Positions 37,001 to 46,053 of a DNA stretch of 64,000 bases are shown in pieces (position 1 is the first letter of the stretch; every line of letters begins with the position of its first letter). This stretch comes from Galbibacter sp048266365. GTDB lineage: Bacteria; Bacteroidota; Bacteroidia; Flavobacteriales; Flavobacteriaceae. Location: the NCBI RefSeq assembly GCF_048266365.1, contig NZ_JBLWZP010000004.1, positions 62,001-126,000 of the forward strand, read 5' to 3'. The notes under the pieces are model-generated. The model did no database searches, was not told where the DNA came from, and saw only the letters and a program-made list of their open reading frames with translations. The position numbers and the translations under genes were made by a program.

Positions 37001-37698
37001 GCAAATCGTCAAGACTAGGGGAGCATGATAACCGAGAATTACCTGGGGAGACCGAAGAAGAATTAGTCTTGGTTATCCGCGGTGAATTATTGAAAAAATA
37101 CCCAACTGCTGTGATTTATGCTCATCGGGCGCAGTGGCAAACAAAAGAAGTAAATGGTGAAACCGTGATCGATAATACCCAAGAAAGAACTTTGGTTGAA
37201 CTCAACCTTAACGATGGGGATACACTACCGCCAGATAAGATTAAGTCTCCATTATATGAGGCAAAGGTAGATCCCGACATATATTTCTTTGGTTTTGATC
37301 TAACTACTGTAGATGCCAAGGGCGGAGATGGTAGCAGTCCTGAGGATGATCCTGGTTGGTTCTTTGTTATCAAAGAACGTCCTGGGGAACCACGATTTGG
37401 TTTGGACATCAAAGAGACAACAAGCCTGGAAAACGACAAAATCGAATTGTGGAATGATTTGAGTTGGAGTGATTTGAAACCTGAGGTACCAAAAGGAGGA
37501 TTCATCCGTATTGACTCCAGCCCAATGATTACAGCCAATCAAACCTTGGAGACAGATGATCAAGAAAAAGAAGTGCAACAAGATGATGACCAGCAGGTGA
37601 ATTGGAGTAGTGATATGAATGCTGCAGAGCTGGCCTATATACTTTATCAGGTCCCAGTTTTAGTAGCTGTACACGCCTCTGAGATGTTAGTTGATTAA
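34078..37698 (+). CDS. giant-cluster protein C: conserved hypothetical with a membrane hairpin
   Basis: A 1206-residue protein starting SELATYTFLPWLRQGIANQI. Most is soluble, with ordered segments such as FPWRYSPLANP, HRLKPWLALIVLKESEF and LNLDPRWRVSAGIGTKIVQ (about 453-475). Residues about 657-700 form two close hydrophobic stretches (WVILILAIILLLAGFVFSL and ATLVVVAVGLFYLY), the only evident membrane segment in the whole cluster. A later part (LELEKISATIYENIAPKLTIP, then FLPNINFIDQNSISLLETN) looks like a second domain, and the C-terminal region ends with VNWSSDMNAAELAYILYQVPVLVAVHASEML. Not recognised as any characterised family. Confidence 0.75.
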   Translation: MSELATYTFLPWLRQGIANQISGTTGNRATIPIDLSITGDTVEGEGQQSSVISKDIQIYGPGDITGIDSKAIVKVEPRNGITNFETNYLPYIEFYDEDFPWRYSPLANPTTGSHRLKPWLALIVLKESEFTNGKNIKDKPLPYIQLEAGAQLQSLDEAWAWGHVHVNRSLVKQEDQMIENDQEYVVKELEKLLNKNPDLAYSRIVCPRRLEEKESYYAFLVPTFESGRKAGLGEDPSTASFDEPAWDVSTINGRHLPYYHRWYFKTGTVGDFEYLVRLLEPKPVDSRVGVRDVDVQNPGANLTGIQDADLKGILRLGGALRVPESSQKDLATAKKYEYWAFRGDLSDADILNLEIATQPLNLTSLHPFQKSIASFINLADDYQDQNAATVNQLAAIDQQTDADPNNPKEYDIKNNPDPIITAPLYGRWHALTQRLVEQGNGDPISNNYNWVHELNLDPRWRVSAGIGTKIVQENQEDYMKAAWEQIGDVLTANKKIREAQLAKVVSEIWYEKHLKPIREKRPDKWLNLTSPLHNRIVSKGVHVFYQGSTNHLKEPTEYVHTTIAYQKSESKLTSAVTSVNMRKLMRPRGKFIKRLPFSETIGPENLLERINTGQVSAAPPREVPEGIQKVNDLVEASRDAGIPDFLVELLDKHPWIKWVILILAIILLLAGFVFSLSAGASATLVVVAVGLFYLYRKIDKWTKNQGAVDQMMEENQTPEVIDQLPKSPDFRVSTPEEKFKPTFKGSIDSQEGIRFKTALKEANTMYEETAKAGIVMERPSLELEKISATIYENIAPKLTIPRWVYAGVLLPRFIIDQMKETFVEVMTYPKFDLPMYKPLADYSAELFLPNINFIDQNSISLLETNQKFIESYMVGLNHEFSRELLWREYLTDQRGSYFRQFWEVNGLLDRIPLSVATLKSRYKKVIDDRYIADLQEIYELLNDTSVTHDEDFLQKAHDKIFKEELKDIKPLHYWSKSSRLGEHDNRELPGETEEELVLVIRGELLKKYPTAVIYAHRAQWQTKEVNGETVIDNTQERTLVELNLNDGDTLPPDKIKSPLYEAKVDPDIYFFGFDLTTVDAKGGDGSSPEDDPGWFFVIKERPGEPRFGLDIKETTSLENDKIELWNDLSWSDLKPEVPKGGFIRIDSSPMITANQTLETDDQEKEVQQDDDQQVNWSSDMNAAELAYILYQVPVLVAVHASEMLVD

Positions 37699-37718
37699 CT
37701 TAATAATGGAATTGGAAA

Positions 37719-40700
37719 ATGGGTCAATTTAAAGAAATACAGCAGCAGTTAAACCAAGCGAAAAAAGAAAAGCGAAGTGCCCAAAATGAGGTGTTCCTAT
37801 TTCAGGAAAAACTTAAGCAGTTGGAATCAAAAAAACAGCGCCTTTCCAGAGCCACTAGGGATCAAAGCAGTGCAATGGCAGAAATTACTGCGGCCCAGGA
37901 GGCGATTCAAAGGCAAATTGTCCAAGGCGAGAGAGCTGTCAATAAGCTTGATATAGATGAGGCTAATTTTACAGACAGATTCCTGCCCTATACTGACCCT
38001 AGAGAACATATTGATAAATTAACTGATCAGCAGCCTGTTTTATTAGCTCCAGTTCGATTAGAGACTCGTTTTAAAAAAGTTACAGTGGATAATGCATTGT
38101 CCCACCAACTTTGGGTGCGTGTTTTCCCCGATGAATGTTCCATAGATACCTTTGAAGACGTTCCTTCAGAATCAGAAATTAAAAAAACAAAAGCGTATTG
38201 GGCATCAGTTTGGTCAGCAGGAACCTCTGATGATGAACTGCTTAAAAGTCAAATTAGGGCTCGACAGCGAGCTGCATGGAAAACCTTAGGCGGAAGTGTT
38301 CAGTCTGGAAGAGCATATTGGTTAATTGCGTATTACAAACCACTCAATATTTCGCAGTTACCTGTGCGGAATAATCAAAGCAGTGTGATTTTGAGCATCT
38401 TGACAGAAGGTGAAGCTGTTAGTAAGGAAGCCGTCGCCGATTACTGGAAGTCGTATTGGATGGCTCAAGATAATCAGCAACAGATCATAGGTGCCTTTGA
38501 AGATTTGGCTTTAGCAGTTGGTGGGGATGATAAGGCCAGGGAGCTCCTTGGCCAATATGAGCCTTCTAACTTAAAATCTGCTTTACCACCAACTGTTAAA
38601 GTTTGGTATGTCAAAGAGGAAAATGAAGGATCTATTCGGTCAGCTGGTACTAATGAAGTTATCCTAAAGATTCTATTAAGGGGTAAATCAGTACCCCAAG
38701 AGAAAGCCGCATTGTCTCAGTATTGGATTTCGTTCTGGAACGCCAATGGAGACCCTCAAGAACAGACAAAGGCACGGGCTACATTAATCGATAAAGTGGG
38801 TAGTGAAACTAGGGCAATTAACCTAATCTCGGACTATGCTCCCTCAAACTTAAACGAATTTCCTTTTCCTGAAATTACGGTTAGCTTTTTACAAATGCCT
38901 AAAATGGAAGAGATTGATACCACACAATCTACATGGTCTCATCCAGCTAGAGTCAATAGTTTCCCAGAGCGTTTTGTTCTTATAGGTTATAAAGGAGAGG
39001 ATAATGCCGGGAGGCCTTTAGAGGTCCTCAATGAAATAGGTTCTTCAATTCCTGATCCACTTATCATAGGTCCAAATCCTTCTATAGATTCAGCTGTACT
39101 TCTAAAAGAATTATTGGTCTCAGATTTTCTTGCCCTAACCACAACTGCCGAAAAGGAAAACACCTTAGAAGAATTCTATGAGAACTCCAGTGATGAGGTT
39201 AAACGCAGTGGAACTAAAACAGATTTTATCAATAATTTCCTTTCCCAAGGCGATACGGAGATACAAAATCGACTCGAAGTTATTTTTGATCAGCTTCGAG
39301 ATGATGTAAAGGCTGCAATGTATGTGGAATACTTATGTCAGCGTTCAGAGACTAAATGGCTATTTGATTTTAACAGCGCCCTTGAGGTGGGTATGGCATT
39401 TAAAATAAACATCTCAAAAGAGGTTTACGAAAATGGTTTTGACCGTTTGTTTGTTTTAGGGGTTAAATTGGGAGCAGATGCGGTTGAAGGGCAGAGGATA
39501 TTGGAAGACTTGTTTACGCATCATCATTATGGTAATAGTGGTTTCTCTATTGTCTCCCAAGGAACTCCTACAAATAATACCGAGGAAGAGAAATCTGGTT
39601 TTTCTGAAGAGGAAGACATAGATGAAACTTTTGAAAGGTATTTTCCGAATACAACGAAAGAGGACCCTCTTGAAAATTTAACTAAAAGAGATGGAAGGTG
39701 GCTCACTGAAATGCTGGGAATAGACCCAGACAAGTCTTCTTTAAGGCTGGCTAAGAACTATTACAACACGGATCAGTGCGAGGCAAGGGCCATCAATACG
39801 GCCTTGTTCAATACCACCTTGGGTTATTTTATGGAGAGTATGATCACTCCGGTGGTTGCAAATGAAGATATAAAGTTGGTTAAATCATTTTTTACGGAGT
39901 ATGTAAGTGGTCGGGGTGGACTTCCAGCGATCAGAATAGGGGACCAGCCTTATGGAATCTTACCGATTAGTTCAATAAAAGCTAAAAATTGGATATACCG
40001 CCGTGAAAATAATCCCGTACTAAATAGTAAGTACGAAGACCTTATAAGTACTCTTCAAGACTTTTACCAACTTTTATTAAAAGTAAGACAGGATTTTGAT
40101 CAATTGACAGATTCGGTTGCCTATGTAGGTAAACAAGGAGATGCACACAAAATCTTATTAAAGGTTTTGGGACTACACGCCACTTCAGTGGAATACGATA
40201 GTCGTACGGCCCAAAGCTTTCTACATATATTTAACCGCGCAAAACTTTCTGGCGCATTAGCTGAGTTTATTGCGATACTAATTGAAGGTTTTTACAAACA
40301 GCGTGGGCAGGATTTATTGGCCGAGTTAGGTTATTCTCCTGAGCAAGAGGCGGTATTGGTGCCTATACTTGAAAAGTTCTTTTTTACCAAAGCAAACCGC
40401 TTGGATAAAGAGCTTATCGATGATCAGCCCCTATCGGAAACTAAACCAATTCGGGGATATACTGCTCTAGAGAATCCAGGGGATACTAGTGAGAATTATA
40501 TCCAATGGCTTATTGAAAACGCAAGGAATAATTTTGACAATATTAAACAACAAAAAGGCTTTGAAGATAATAAGAAACCAAATACACTACTGTATCAATT
40601 GCTTCGGCAGGCCATTATTCTAGGCTATTCGGAAACGGGATTTGAGCTTTATAAGAATGCACAACTTTTAACTCCGACTCAAATTCAGGCCGCTAAAATT

Positions 40701-43700
40701 GACAAAGATTTTATTGGAATTAAAATGGAAGCTGATGGGTTTGAAAATAGATGGAATTATTTGGATATCAAAGTGGATCAAATCACCAATGAAGACCTTT
40801 CAGTAGGTAATTATATTACAAAGTTACTTCTAGATCATACAAATTTAAACCAGACGGTTCACCTTAGAGAAATACTTCATGCACTGGAGCATTTAAAAGA
40901 TGTACCTACGGCCAGATTAGAGCGATTATTTACGGAGCATTTGGATTGTTGCAGTTACCGACTCGACGCCTGGTTGTTAGGCACTATTCGAATGCAACTT
41001 GATTTAATGCGTCATAATACGACTTCAAATAATAACTTGGGTTACAATACTGGAATTTATATGGGGGCCTATGGATGTGTTGAAAACCTACGGCCAGATG
41101 ATGAGGTTTTAAGTCCAGTTGATTTGCCCCATGACTTAAAGTCAATTTTTGATCCAGATAATAATCTTGAAATTCTAAAGGATAACAATAACGGTGGCTA
41201 TATTCATGCTCCATCAATTAATCAATCTATTACAGCCTCTGTGTTGAGAAATGCATATATATCTAATGCTTCTAAAGACAATCCAGAGACCTATAAAATC
41301 AATTTATCATCTGAGCGTGTCCGTATGGCGCTTTCGATAATTGAAGGCATGCAACATGGACAGAGTCTTGGAGCTTTGCTAGGATATCAGTTAGAAAGAA
41401 CATTACATGAGACTTCCGATCAAGAATTGGATGTTTATATCTATGAATTAAGAAAGGTCTTTCCACTAATTGCTAATCAAAATAAGGAGACTGATCTAGC
41501 GAATGGTGAAGAATTTGAACAGGATAAAGCGGTGACAAAAATGGAAGCTCGGAATGTGGTTAATGGACTTGCGCTAGTGAATCACATTCTAGAAACAAAA
41601 GAGCATAATTATCCATTTGGATTCCCAATTGGGCAAGGCTTAAAAAAACTAAAACAAGCAGATCCCCAGCAACGGGAAGCCATAGATAAGGCTGTAGATT
41701 ACATACTGAATATAAATGATGCGCTTGCTGATTTGGCAACAGCAGAAGGAGTACATCAAGTCGTCCAATCTAATTATGATCGTGCTTCCGGTACCTTGGA
41801 TACCTATAGCAAAGGTAGTTTTCCACAGGTTCCAGAGGTGACACGAACACCTAGGAGTGGGGTTGCCTTATCACATAGAGTTGGCATTCATTTAAAATCA
41901 GGTGTGGTTCCTAATAGCAATAGTAATCCTAGGGTTCTAGCTGAACCAGCTATTGATGATTTCATCGGTCACATAATGCCGAACTTGCTTGATGTCGCTT
42001 GTAGAGTGGTACTTACCACACCATCATATGGCCAAGACGGTGTTAGTCCTATTGTAGAGCAGCGCGTCTTAAGTCTTCAGGATCTTGAACTTTCACCGAT
42101 CGATATACTTTATATGGTCGATTTGGATCAATCCAAAAGTCTGACTTCTCTTGATGATTGCATTTTGAAACACATTCATGCTCAAATTCCAAATTTAAGG
42201 CCAGACACGGCTTTTGAAATTCAGTACACTGGTACTATTTCAGGTAAAAAGAGCATTTTTGAAATCAGTTCATTAGTAAAGAGTTTACAGCATTTAATAC
42301 AAGAGAGTCGTCCTTTAAAATGTTCTGACCTGCAGTTGGCTAATGAGACAGTACCTGATAGCAATACTAACCTTGCCATAGATAAGAGTAGGGTGGAAAC
42401 CACTTTTGATAAATTTTTAGATGCCTTTGTAGATAAAACAGACCTTGATAGTGGTCTGAGTTTGAATACCAACCCCATTATGGCCAACTTTGATAATGAA
42501 TTCATTTTCGATGAAACGGTGCCTTTTGACACCTTGGTTGGGCAATTGGATAGCTTCAATGTTGCATTCGTAGATCAGTTAGCTGAGCTCAATAAATTTG
42601 GAATTCTCGAAGCTGGATTTGGTTTTGTTTACGATAGAAAAGCGAACATCTATGGAGCTATTTATCAAAAGGTGTTGGATTACACGAATCGATGGGCGAA
42701 AAGTCTTGAAGAATTTGATGCACTGATTACCGAGTCACAGACCCCGACCTTAAACGATCAGGATAAAACAGCGATACTTCTCAAGGCTGAACGAAAAATT
42801 TCAACTTTGTATACCGTTCAACTTCCGACAGCTCCGGACCCTATGGATCCTATAGGGAATTTTGAAAAACTTTTAGAAAAGAAAAGGGCGCTGTTTCATG
42901 TGAAATCAGAGCAGATTAGAACGGTGTTTCTCAATAATAGTCATCCGACTTATCAGGATGTTATCAATGCCTTGATAACTGTAAAAGAGGGTAAGATCAC
43001 AGATCCAGATACCGCTCTAGATGTAGATGGAGCTTTAGGGGTGTTTGATCTGGTAGAGTTGGATACTATAGCAGAGGAAAGAGAAATTGTTATATTGGCT
43101 GAGGATATGGTTCGACAACTTGTTAAACTTAATTCGCTTTTGATTACAAAAGCCAAAGCAGTACAAAAATTAGTAGCAGATCACGATGTTGAAGCCAGTC
43201 CATCCAAGAGGGTAGATATACTTACTGAGGCTTTACAGCTATTATTCGGAGCGAACTTTAAGGTTATTCCTGAGTTTGAACATAAGGAGGCTTACAAAAC
43301 CGAAATTCAAAAATCCTTTGATGATAAAGATCAACTCCTCAGTTTTCAACTAAGTAAAGATCATGTAGACTTCCCAGTTGATGATTGGCTTTATGGAGTG
43401 TCAAGGGTGAGAGAGAGAATGAATAATTGGGAAAGTGTAGTACTATTGGCTGAGAGTATCAATGGTGTTGAATTAGAGCTGTCTCCTTTGCAATTCCCTT
43501 ATCAAGAAAATGATAGTTGGCTAGCCCTAGATTATCCTACAGCGCATGAAATTGAGTCGGATAAATTATTATATACCGCTTATTTTAGAACATTTGACAT
43601 CAATCAAAAGCAATGTGGTTTGATCATCGATGAATGGTCTGAAGTGATCCCCACCAAAGAGGAAACTACAGGGTTGAGTTTTCAGTATGATCAGCCAAAT

Positions 43701-43961
43701 ACAGAGCCACCACAGGCTATGCTTTTGGTAACTCCGAGTGTCTTTAATGGGCAATGGGATTGGAATGACCTCGTAGGATCTTTACATGAGACTTTGGATA
43801 TGGCAAAATTGAGAGCTTTGGAACCTGAGCACATCGAAAAATCAGCTTATGCTCAGTTCTTACCAGCTACCATTTCTGCAGTTACACGACATCAGCTGAT
43901 GACTTTTTCTGTGAATTTAGTGCAGAACACAAATTTGATAATTCAGTCTAATAACAATTGA
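37719..43961 (+). CDS. giant-cluster protein D: 2080-residue protein with coiled coil and repeats
   Basis: The largest protein of the window. Residues 1-80 form a coiled coil (QQQLNQAKKEKRSAQNEVFLFQEKLKQLE). A conserved-looking block (VLLAPVRLETRF, then HQLWVRVFPDECSIDTFED) leads into three diverged repeats at about 148-230, 231-323 and 324-410. Each has YW..xW at its head and Y.P.N/L...P at its end. The rest is long and mixed, with ordered segments such as FTEYVSGRGGLPAIRIGDQPYGILPI, LDCCSYRLDAWLLGTIRMQL and MQHGQSLGALLGYQLERTLHE. No signal peptide or membrane helix is seen. The gene starts 20 bp after gene C. No characterised homolog is known to me. Confidence 0.75.
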   Translation: MGQFKEIQQQLNQAKKEKRSAQNEVFLFQEKLKQLESKKQRLSRATRDQSSAMAEITAAQEAIQRQIVQGERAVNKLDIDEANFTDRFLPYTDPREHIDKLTDQQPVLLAPVRLETRFKKVTVDNALSHQLWVRVFPDECSIDTFEDVPSESEIKKTKAYWASVWSAGTSDDELLKSQIRARQRAAWKTLGGSVQSGRAYWLIAYYKPLNISQLPVRNNQSSVILSILTEGEAVSKEAVADYWKSYWMAQDNQQQIIGAFEDLALAVGGDDKARELLGQYEPSNLKSALPPTVKVWYVKEENEGSIRSAGTNEVILKILLRGKSVPQEKAALSQYWISFWNANGDPQEQTKARATLIDKVGSETRAINLISDYAPSNLNEFPFPEITVSFLQMPKMEEIDTTQSTWSHPARVNSFPERFVLIGYKGEDNAGRPLEVLNEIGSSIPDPLIIGPNPSIDSAVLLKELLVSDFLALTTTAEKENTLEEFYENSSDEVKRSGTKTDFINNFLSQGDTEIQNRLEVIFDQLRDDVKAAMYVEYLCQRSETKWLFDFNSALEVGMAFKINISKEVYENGFDRLFVLGVKLGADAVEGQRILEDLFTHHHYGNSGFSIVSQGTPTNNTEEEKSGFSEEEDIDETFERYFPNTTKEDPLENLTKRDGRWLTEMLGIDPDKSSLRLAKNYYNTDQCEARAINTALFNTTLGYFMESMITPVVANEDIKLVKSFFTEYVSGRGGLPAIRIGDQPYGILPISSIKAKNWIYRRENNPVLNSKYEDLISTLQDFYQLLLKVRQDFDQLTDSVAYVGKQGDAHKILLKVLGLHATSVEYDSRTAQSFLHIFNRAKLSGALAEFIAILIEGFYKQRGQDLLAELGYSPEQEAVLVPILEKFFFTKANRLDKELIDDQPLSETKPIRGYTALENPGDTSENYIQWLIENARNNFDNIKQQKGFEDNKKPNTLLYQLLRQAIILGYSETGFELYKNAQLLTPTQIQAAKIDKDFIGIKMEADGFENRWNYLDIKVDQITNEDLSVGNYITKLLLDHTNLNQTVHLREILHALEHLKDVPTARLERLFTEHLDCCSYRLDAWLLGTIRMQLDLMRHNTTSNNNLGYNTGIYMGAYGCVENLRPDDEVLSPVDLPHDLKSIFDPDNNLEILKDNNNGGYIHAPSINQSITASVLRNAYISNASKDNPETYKINLSSERVRMALSIIEGMQHGQSLGALLGYQLERTLHETSDQELDVYIYELRKVFPLIANQNKETDLANGEEFEQDKAVTKMEARNVVNGLALVNHILETKEHNYPFGFPIGQGLKKLKQADPQQREAIDKAVDYILNINDALADLATAEGVHQVVQSNYDRASGTLDTYSKGSFPQVPEVTRTPRSGVALSHRVGIHLKSGVVPNSNSNPRVLAEPAIDDFIGHIMPNLLDVACRVVLTTPSYGQDGVSPIVEQRVLSLQDLELSPIDILYMVDLDQSKSLTSLDDCILKHIHAQIPNLRPDTAFEIQYTGTISGKKSIFEISSLVKSLQHLIQESRPLKCSDLQLANETVPDSNTNLAIDKSRVETTFDKFLDAFVDKTDLDSGLSLNTNPIMANFDNEFIFDETVPFDTLVGQLDSFNVAFVDQLAELNKFGILEAGFGFVYDRKANIYGAIYQKVLDYTNRWAKSLEEFDALITESQTPTLNDQDKTAILLKAERKISTLYTVQLPTAPDPMDPIGNFEKLLEKKRALFHVKSEQIRTVFLNNSHPTYQDVINALITVKEGKITDPDTALDVDGALGVFDLVELDTIAEEREIVILAEDMVRQLVKLNSLLITKAKAVQKLVADHDVEASPSKRVDILTEALQLLFGANFKVIPEFEHKEAYKTEIQKSFDDKDQLLSFQLSKDHVDFPVDDWLYGVSRVRERMNNWESVVLLAESINGVELELSPLQFPYQENDSWLALDYPTAHEIESDKLLYTAYFRTFDINQKQCGLIIDEWSEVIPTKEETTGLSFQYDQPNTEPPQAMLLVTPSVFNGQWDWNDLVGSLHETLDMAKLRALEPEHIEKSAYAQFLPATISAVTRHQLMTFSVNLVQNTNLIIQSNNN

Positions 43962-43962
43962 T

Positions 43963-45840
43963 ATGCCAGAGATAGCACCATTTATAAGACAGGCGATTAA
44001 AGTAAATAAGATACAGTATTTACCGACCATTACTTCATGGAATCGTATCGAAGGGAGGCCACGTAAAGAAAATTTTGAGAGGGCGTTAAAAGCTGAAGTT
44101 AGGGATGCGCTTTGGATGATTTCCAAACAGTGGCAAACTGGGGAGTTTCAGGGAGAAGATGCTGCCTCTGCAATTATGGCCAAAGTGCATATTACAACTA
44201 CAGCACTTAATAAATTTCAGGCTGAAAATGGATTGGTGGATGTCTTTGATGATGGTCAAATACCCTTGGAGGCAAAAGTAGAGCATCAGTCGATTCCATT
44301 TCAATCAGGCTCTCAAGAAATGTCTTTGGACTTACGAGTAATGATTGGAAGGCATTGGTTAAAGTTACTTCGTAGGCATAGTTTAAGCGCTCTGCAAAAT
44401 CTTAAAAACAAATATCTTATAGCATATGGATTTGAAAACCCAAATCCTACTTTGGAGGAGGATAGTCAACTATGTGCACATATTGAGGTCTGGCAACAAT
44501 TTGCAGCTGCAGCGAATGGAGATTCAATGGATGGGTATAAACTTTATCAGGATATAAAATCAACTGGAGATACGATAAGTGAAGCTTCTTTAAGTGCTAC
44601 GGATTTAGATGAGTTAAACACCTTAAGAAATCGATTTGTTGTGTGGTTTGAATTATTATTTTATCAACCCATAGAACAAAAGAATAAAGCATGGAAGCCG
44701 TCAAGTTTAGAATATCAATTTGCGTGTTCAGCTCCCAAAAATGGAGGGGAAAAAGTTTTTATTGCTGATGAGTATTACCACGGTCATTTAGATTGGTATA
44801 ATCTAGATATACATAACAGCAAAAAGCAATTATCGTTTACCGAGGAAGAACCTTTAGAGAAATCGGTTGAGAAGTCCTTTACGCTTTCTTTTTTACCAAC
44901 TCCAGTTCACTTACCAGGTATGCCGAATAATCGCTGGTGGACCTTCGAGGATTGGAAGACAGATCTGGGTAAAATCAATCCCAATACTACTGATATTAAT
45001 CAATTAATGCTTTTGGATTTTGGTTTGAATTATGCTGAAGATTGGCTGCTATTCCCATTTACACTTCCAGTAGGAAGTATTGCGAAAGTTGGCGGTTTGA
45101 TGGTCACCAATAGTTTTGGCGAAAAAATCTGGGTGGAATCAGCCGGTAGAGGTTCTGATGAGCAATGGAACCGATGGAGTATGTTTAAACACAATATCAG
45201 AGGAGATCAGAATGTACCTGCGGATCTAAGTTTATTACTAGTGCCATCTGCACCAAAAATACTGGAAGGAAAACCCTTAGAGGAAGCTTATATGTTAAGG
45301 GATGAAATCGCCAATATGGTTTGGGGAGTAGAATCTTTGGTGCCACTCGCCTCAGGAAAAAGTAAGAGAGGAAAAGAAGCGGCATCAGAACTTAGATCAA
45401 AATACGAACAATTTATAACCTTATTAGCTGAGGCTCCCTCTATAGACAACGAGGCTAAAATACGTTATCAAATCATGAATAGTGTTCCTGAAAATTGGAT
45501 TCCATTTATCCCTATACATAAAGATGCCTCCCAAAGAGAAATTCAGCTTCAACGTGCTGCCATGCCGCGTATTTTTGAAGGTACGGATCCCAATATTCCG
45601 CCTACAAAAGTTGAACCTAGAACATCTATTCTAAGAGAAGGACTAGATAATCCAACTCCAGAGGCATATTATATCCATGAAGAAGAAATTCCAAGAGCTG
45701 GAATTCGAGTACATAAATCCTTTCAACGTACGCGTTGGTATAATGGAAGAGTAGTGACCTGGGTTGGCTTTAGAAAACAAGTCGGAAGGGGAGAAGGACA
45801 TAGTGGTTTATCCTTTGACCAAGCAGTAAGTAAAAAATGA
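43963..45840 (+). CDS. giant-cluster protein E: Trp-rich conserved hypothetical
   Basis: A 625-residue protein starting 1 bp after the stop of gene D. Several Trp-rich blocks look strongly conserved: VRDALWMISKQWQTGEFQGED (residues 46-66), FLPTPVHLPGMPNNRWWTFED (about 312-332), LLDFGLNYAEDWLLFPFTL followed by PVGSIAKVGGLMVTNSFGE, and LRDEIANMVWGVESLVPLASG (about 445-465). I recall similar unnamed proteins beside D-like proteins in actinobacterial and other genomes, but cannot verify it. There is no signal peptide, membrane helix or known catalytic motif. It is the last gene of the run; no clear terminator follows. Confidence 0.75.
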   Translation: MPEIAPFIRQAIKVNKIQYLPTITSWNRIEGRPRKENFERALKAEVRDALWMISKQWQTGEFQGEDAASAIMAKVHITTTALNKFQAENGLVDVFDDGQIPLEAKVEHQSIPFQSGSQEMSLDLRVMIGRHWLKLLRRHSLSALQNLKNKYLIAYGFENPNPTLEEDSQLCAHIEVWQQFAAAANGDSMDGYKLYQDIKSTGDTISEASLSATDLDELNTLRNRFVVWFELLFYQPIEQKNKAWKPSSLEYQFACSAPKNGGEKVFIADEYYHGHLDWYNLDIHNSKKQLSFTEEEPLEKSVEKSFTLSFLPTPVHLPGMPNNRWWTFEDWKTDLGKINPNTTDINQLMLLDFGLNYAEDWLLFPFTLPVGSIAKVGGLMVTNSFGEKIWVESAGRGSDEQWNRWSMFKHNIRGDQNVPADLSLLLVPSAPKILEGKPLEEAYMLRDEIANMVWGVESLVPLASGKSKRGKEAASELRSKYEQFITLLAEAPSIDNEAKIRYQIMNSVPENWIPFIPIHKDASQREIQLQRAAMPRIFEGTDPNIPPTKVEPRTSILREGLDNPTPEAYYIHEEEIPRAGIRVHKSFQRTRWYNGRVVTWVGFRKQVGRGEGHSGLSFDQAVSKK

Positions 45841-45959
45841 ATCCTTGTGAAAACGCTGTTCCGAAAAGGAGGCGATAATTAATACTGTAGTTGTTTTTTA
45901 ACTAAAAATCGCGAAATTATCCCTCTATAATCTATGATTTAGAGCGTAGATGAAAGTAA

Positions 45960-46037
45960 TCACTTATTTTAAATTACCAAGCGAATTTTATGAAAAAAGA
46001 AGCTGATGCAGCTTTGGATAAAGTTGTTGATTTTTAG
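45960..46037 (+). pseudogene. 3'-end fragment of a tyrosine recombinase
   Basis: The frame reads LNYQANFMKKEADAALDKVVDF and a TAG stop at 46035-46037. This matches, residue for residue over most of its length, the end of the recombinase fragment at 46726-47229 (LNYQANFIHKEADEALDSVINF). It includes the catalytic tyrosine (NYQ). A stop at 45957-45959 cuts it off from any coding sequence upstream. It is a second, older or independent piece of such an integrase. Confidence 0.7.
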
Positions 46038-46053
46038 TTCTCTTTATTCTTTT

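Noticed and set aside
37122..37581. Overlapping minus-strand frames at the end of gene C
   Set aside because: Shadows of the sense frame; no start context, no domain, no neighbours on that strand.
29426..45840. The giant cluster as an extracellular contractile injection system
   Set aside because: No tube, sheath, baseplate, LysM or ATPase gene is seen in or beside it.
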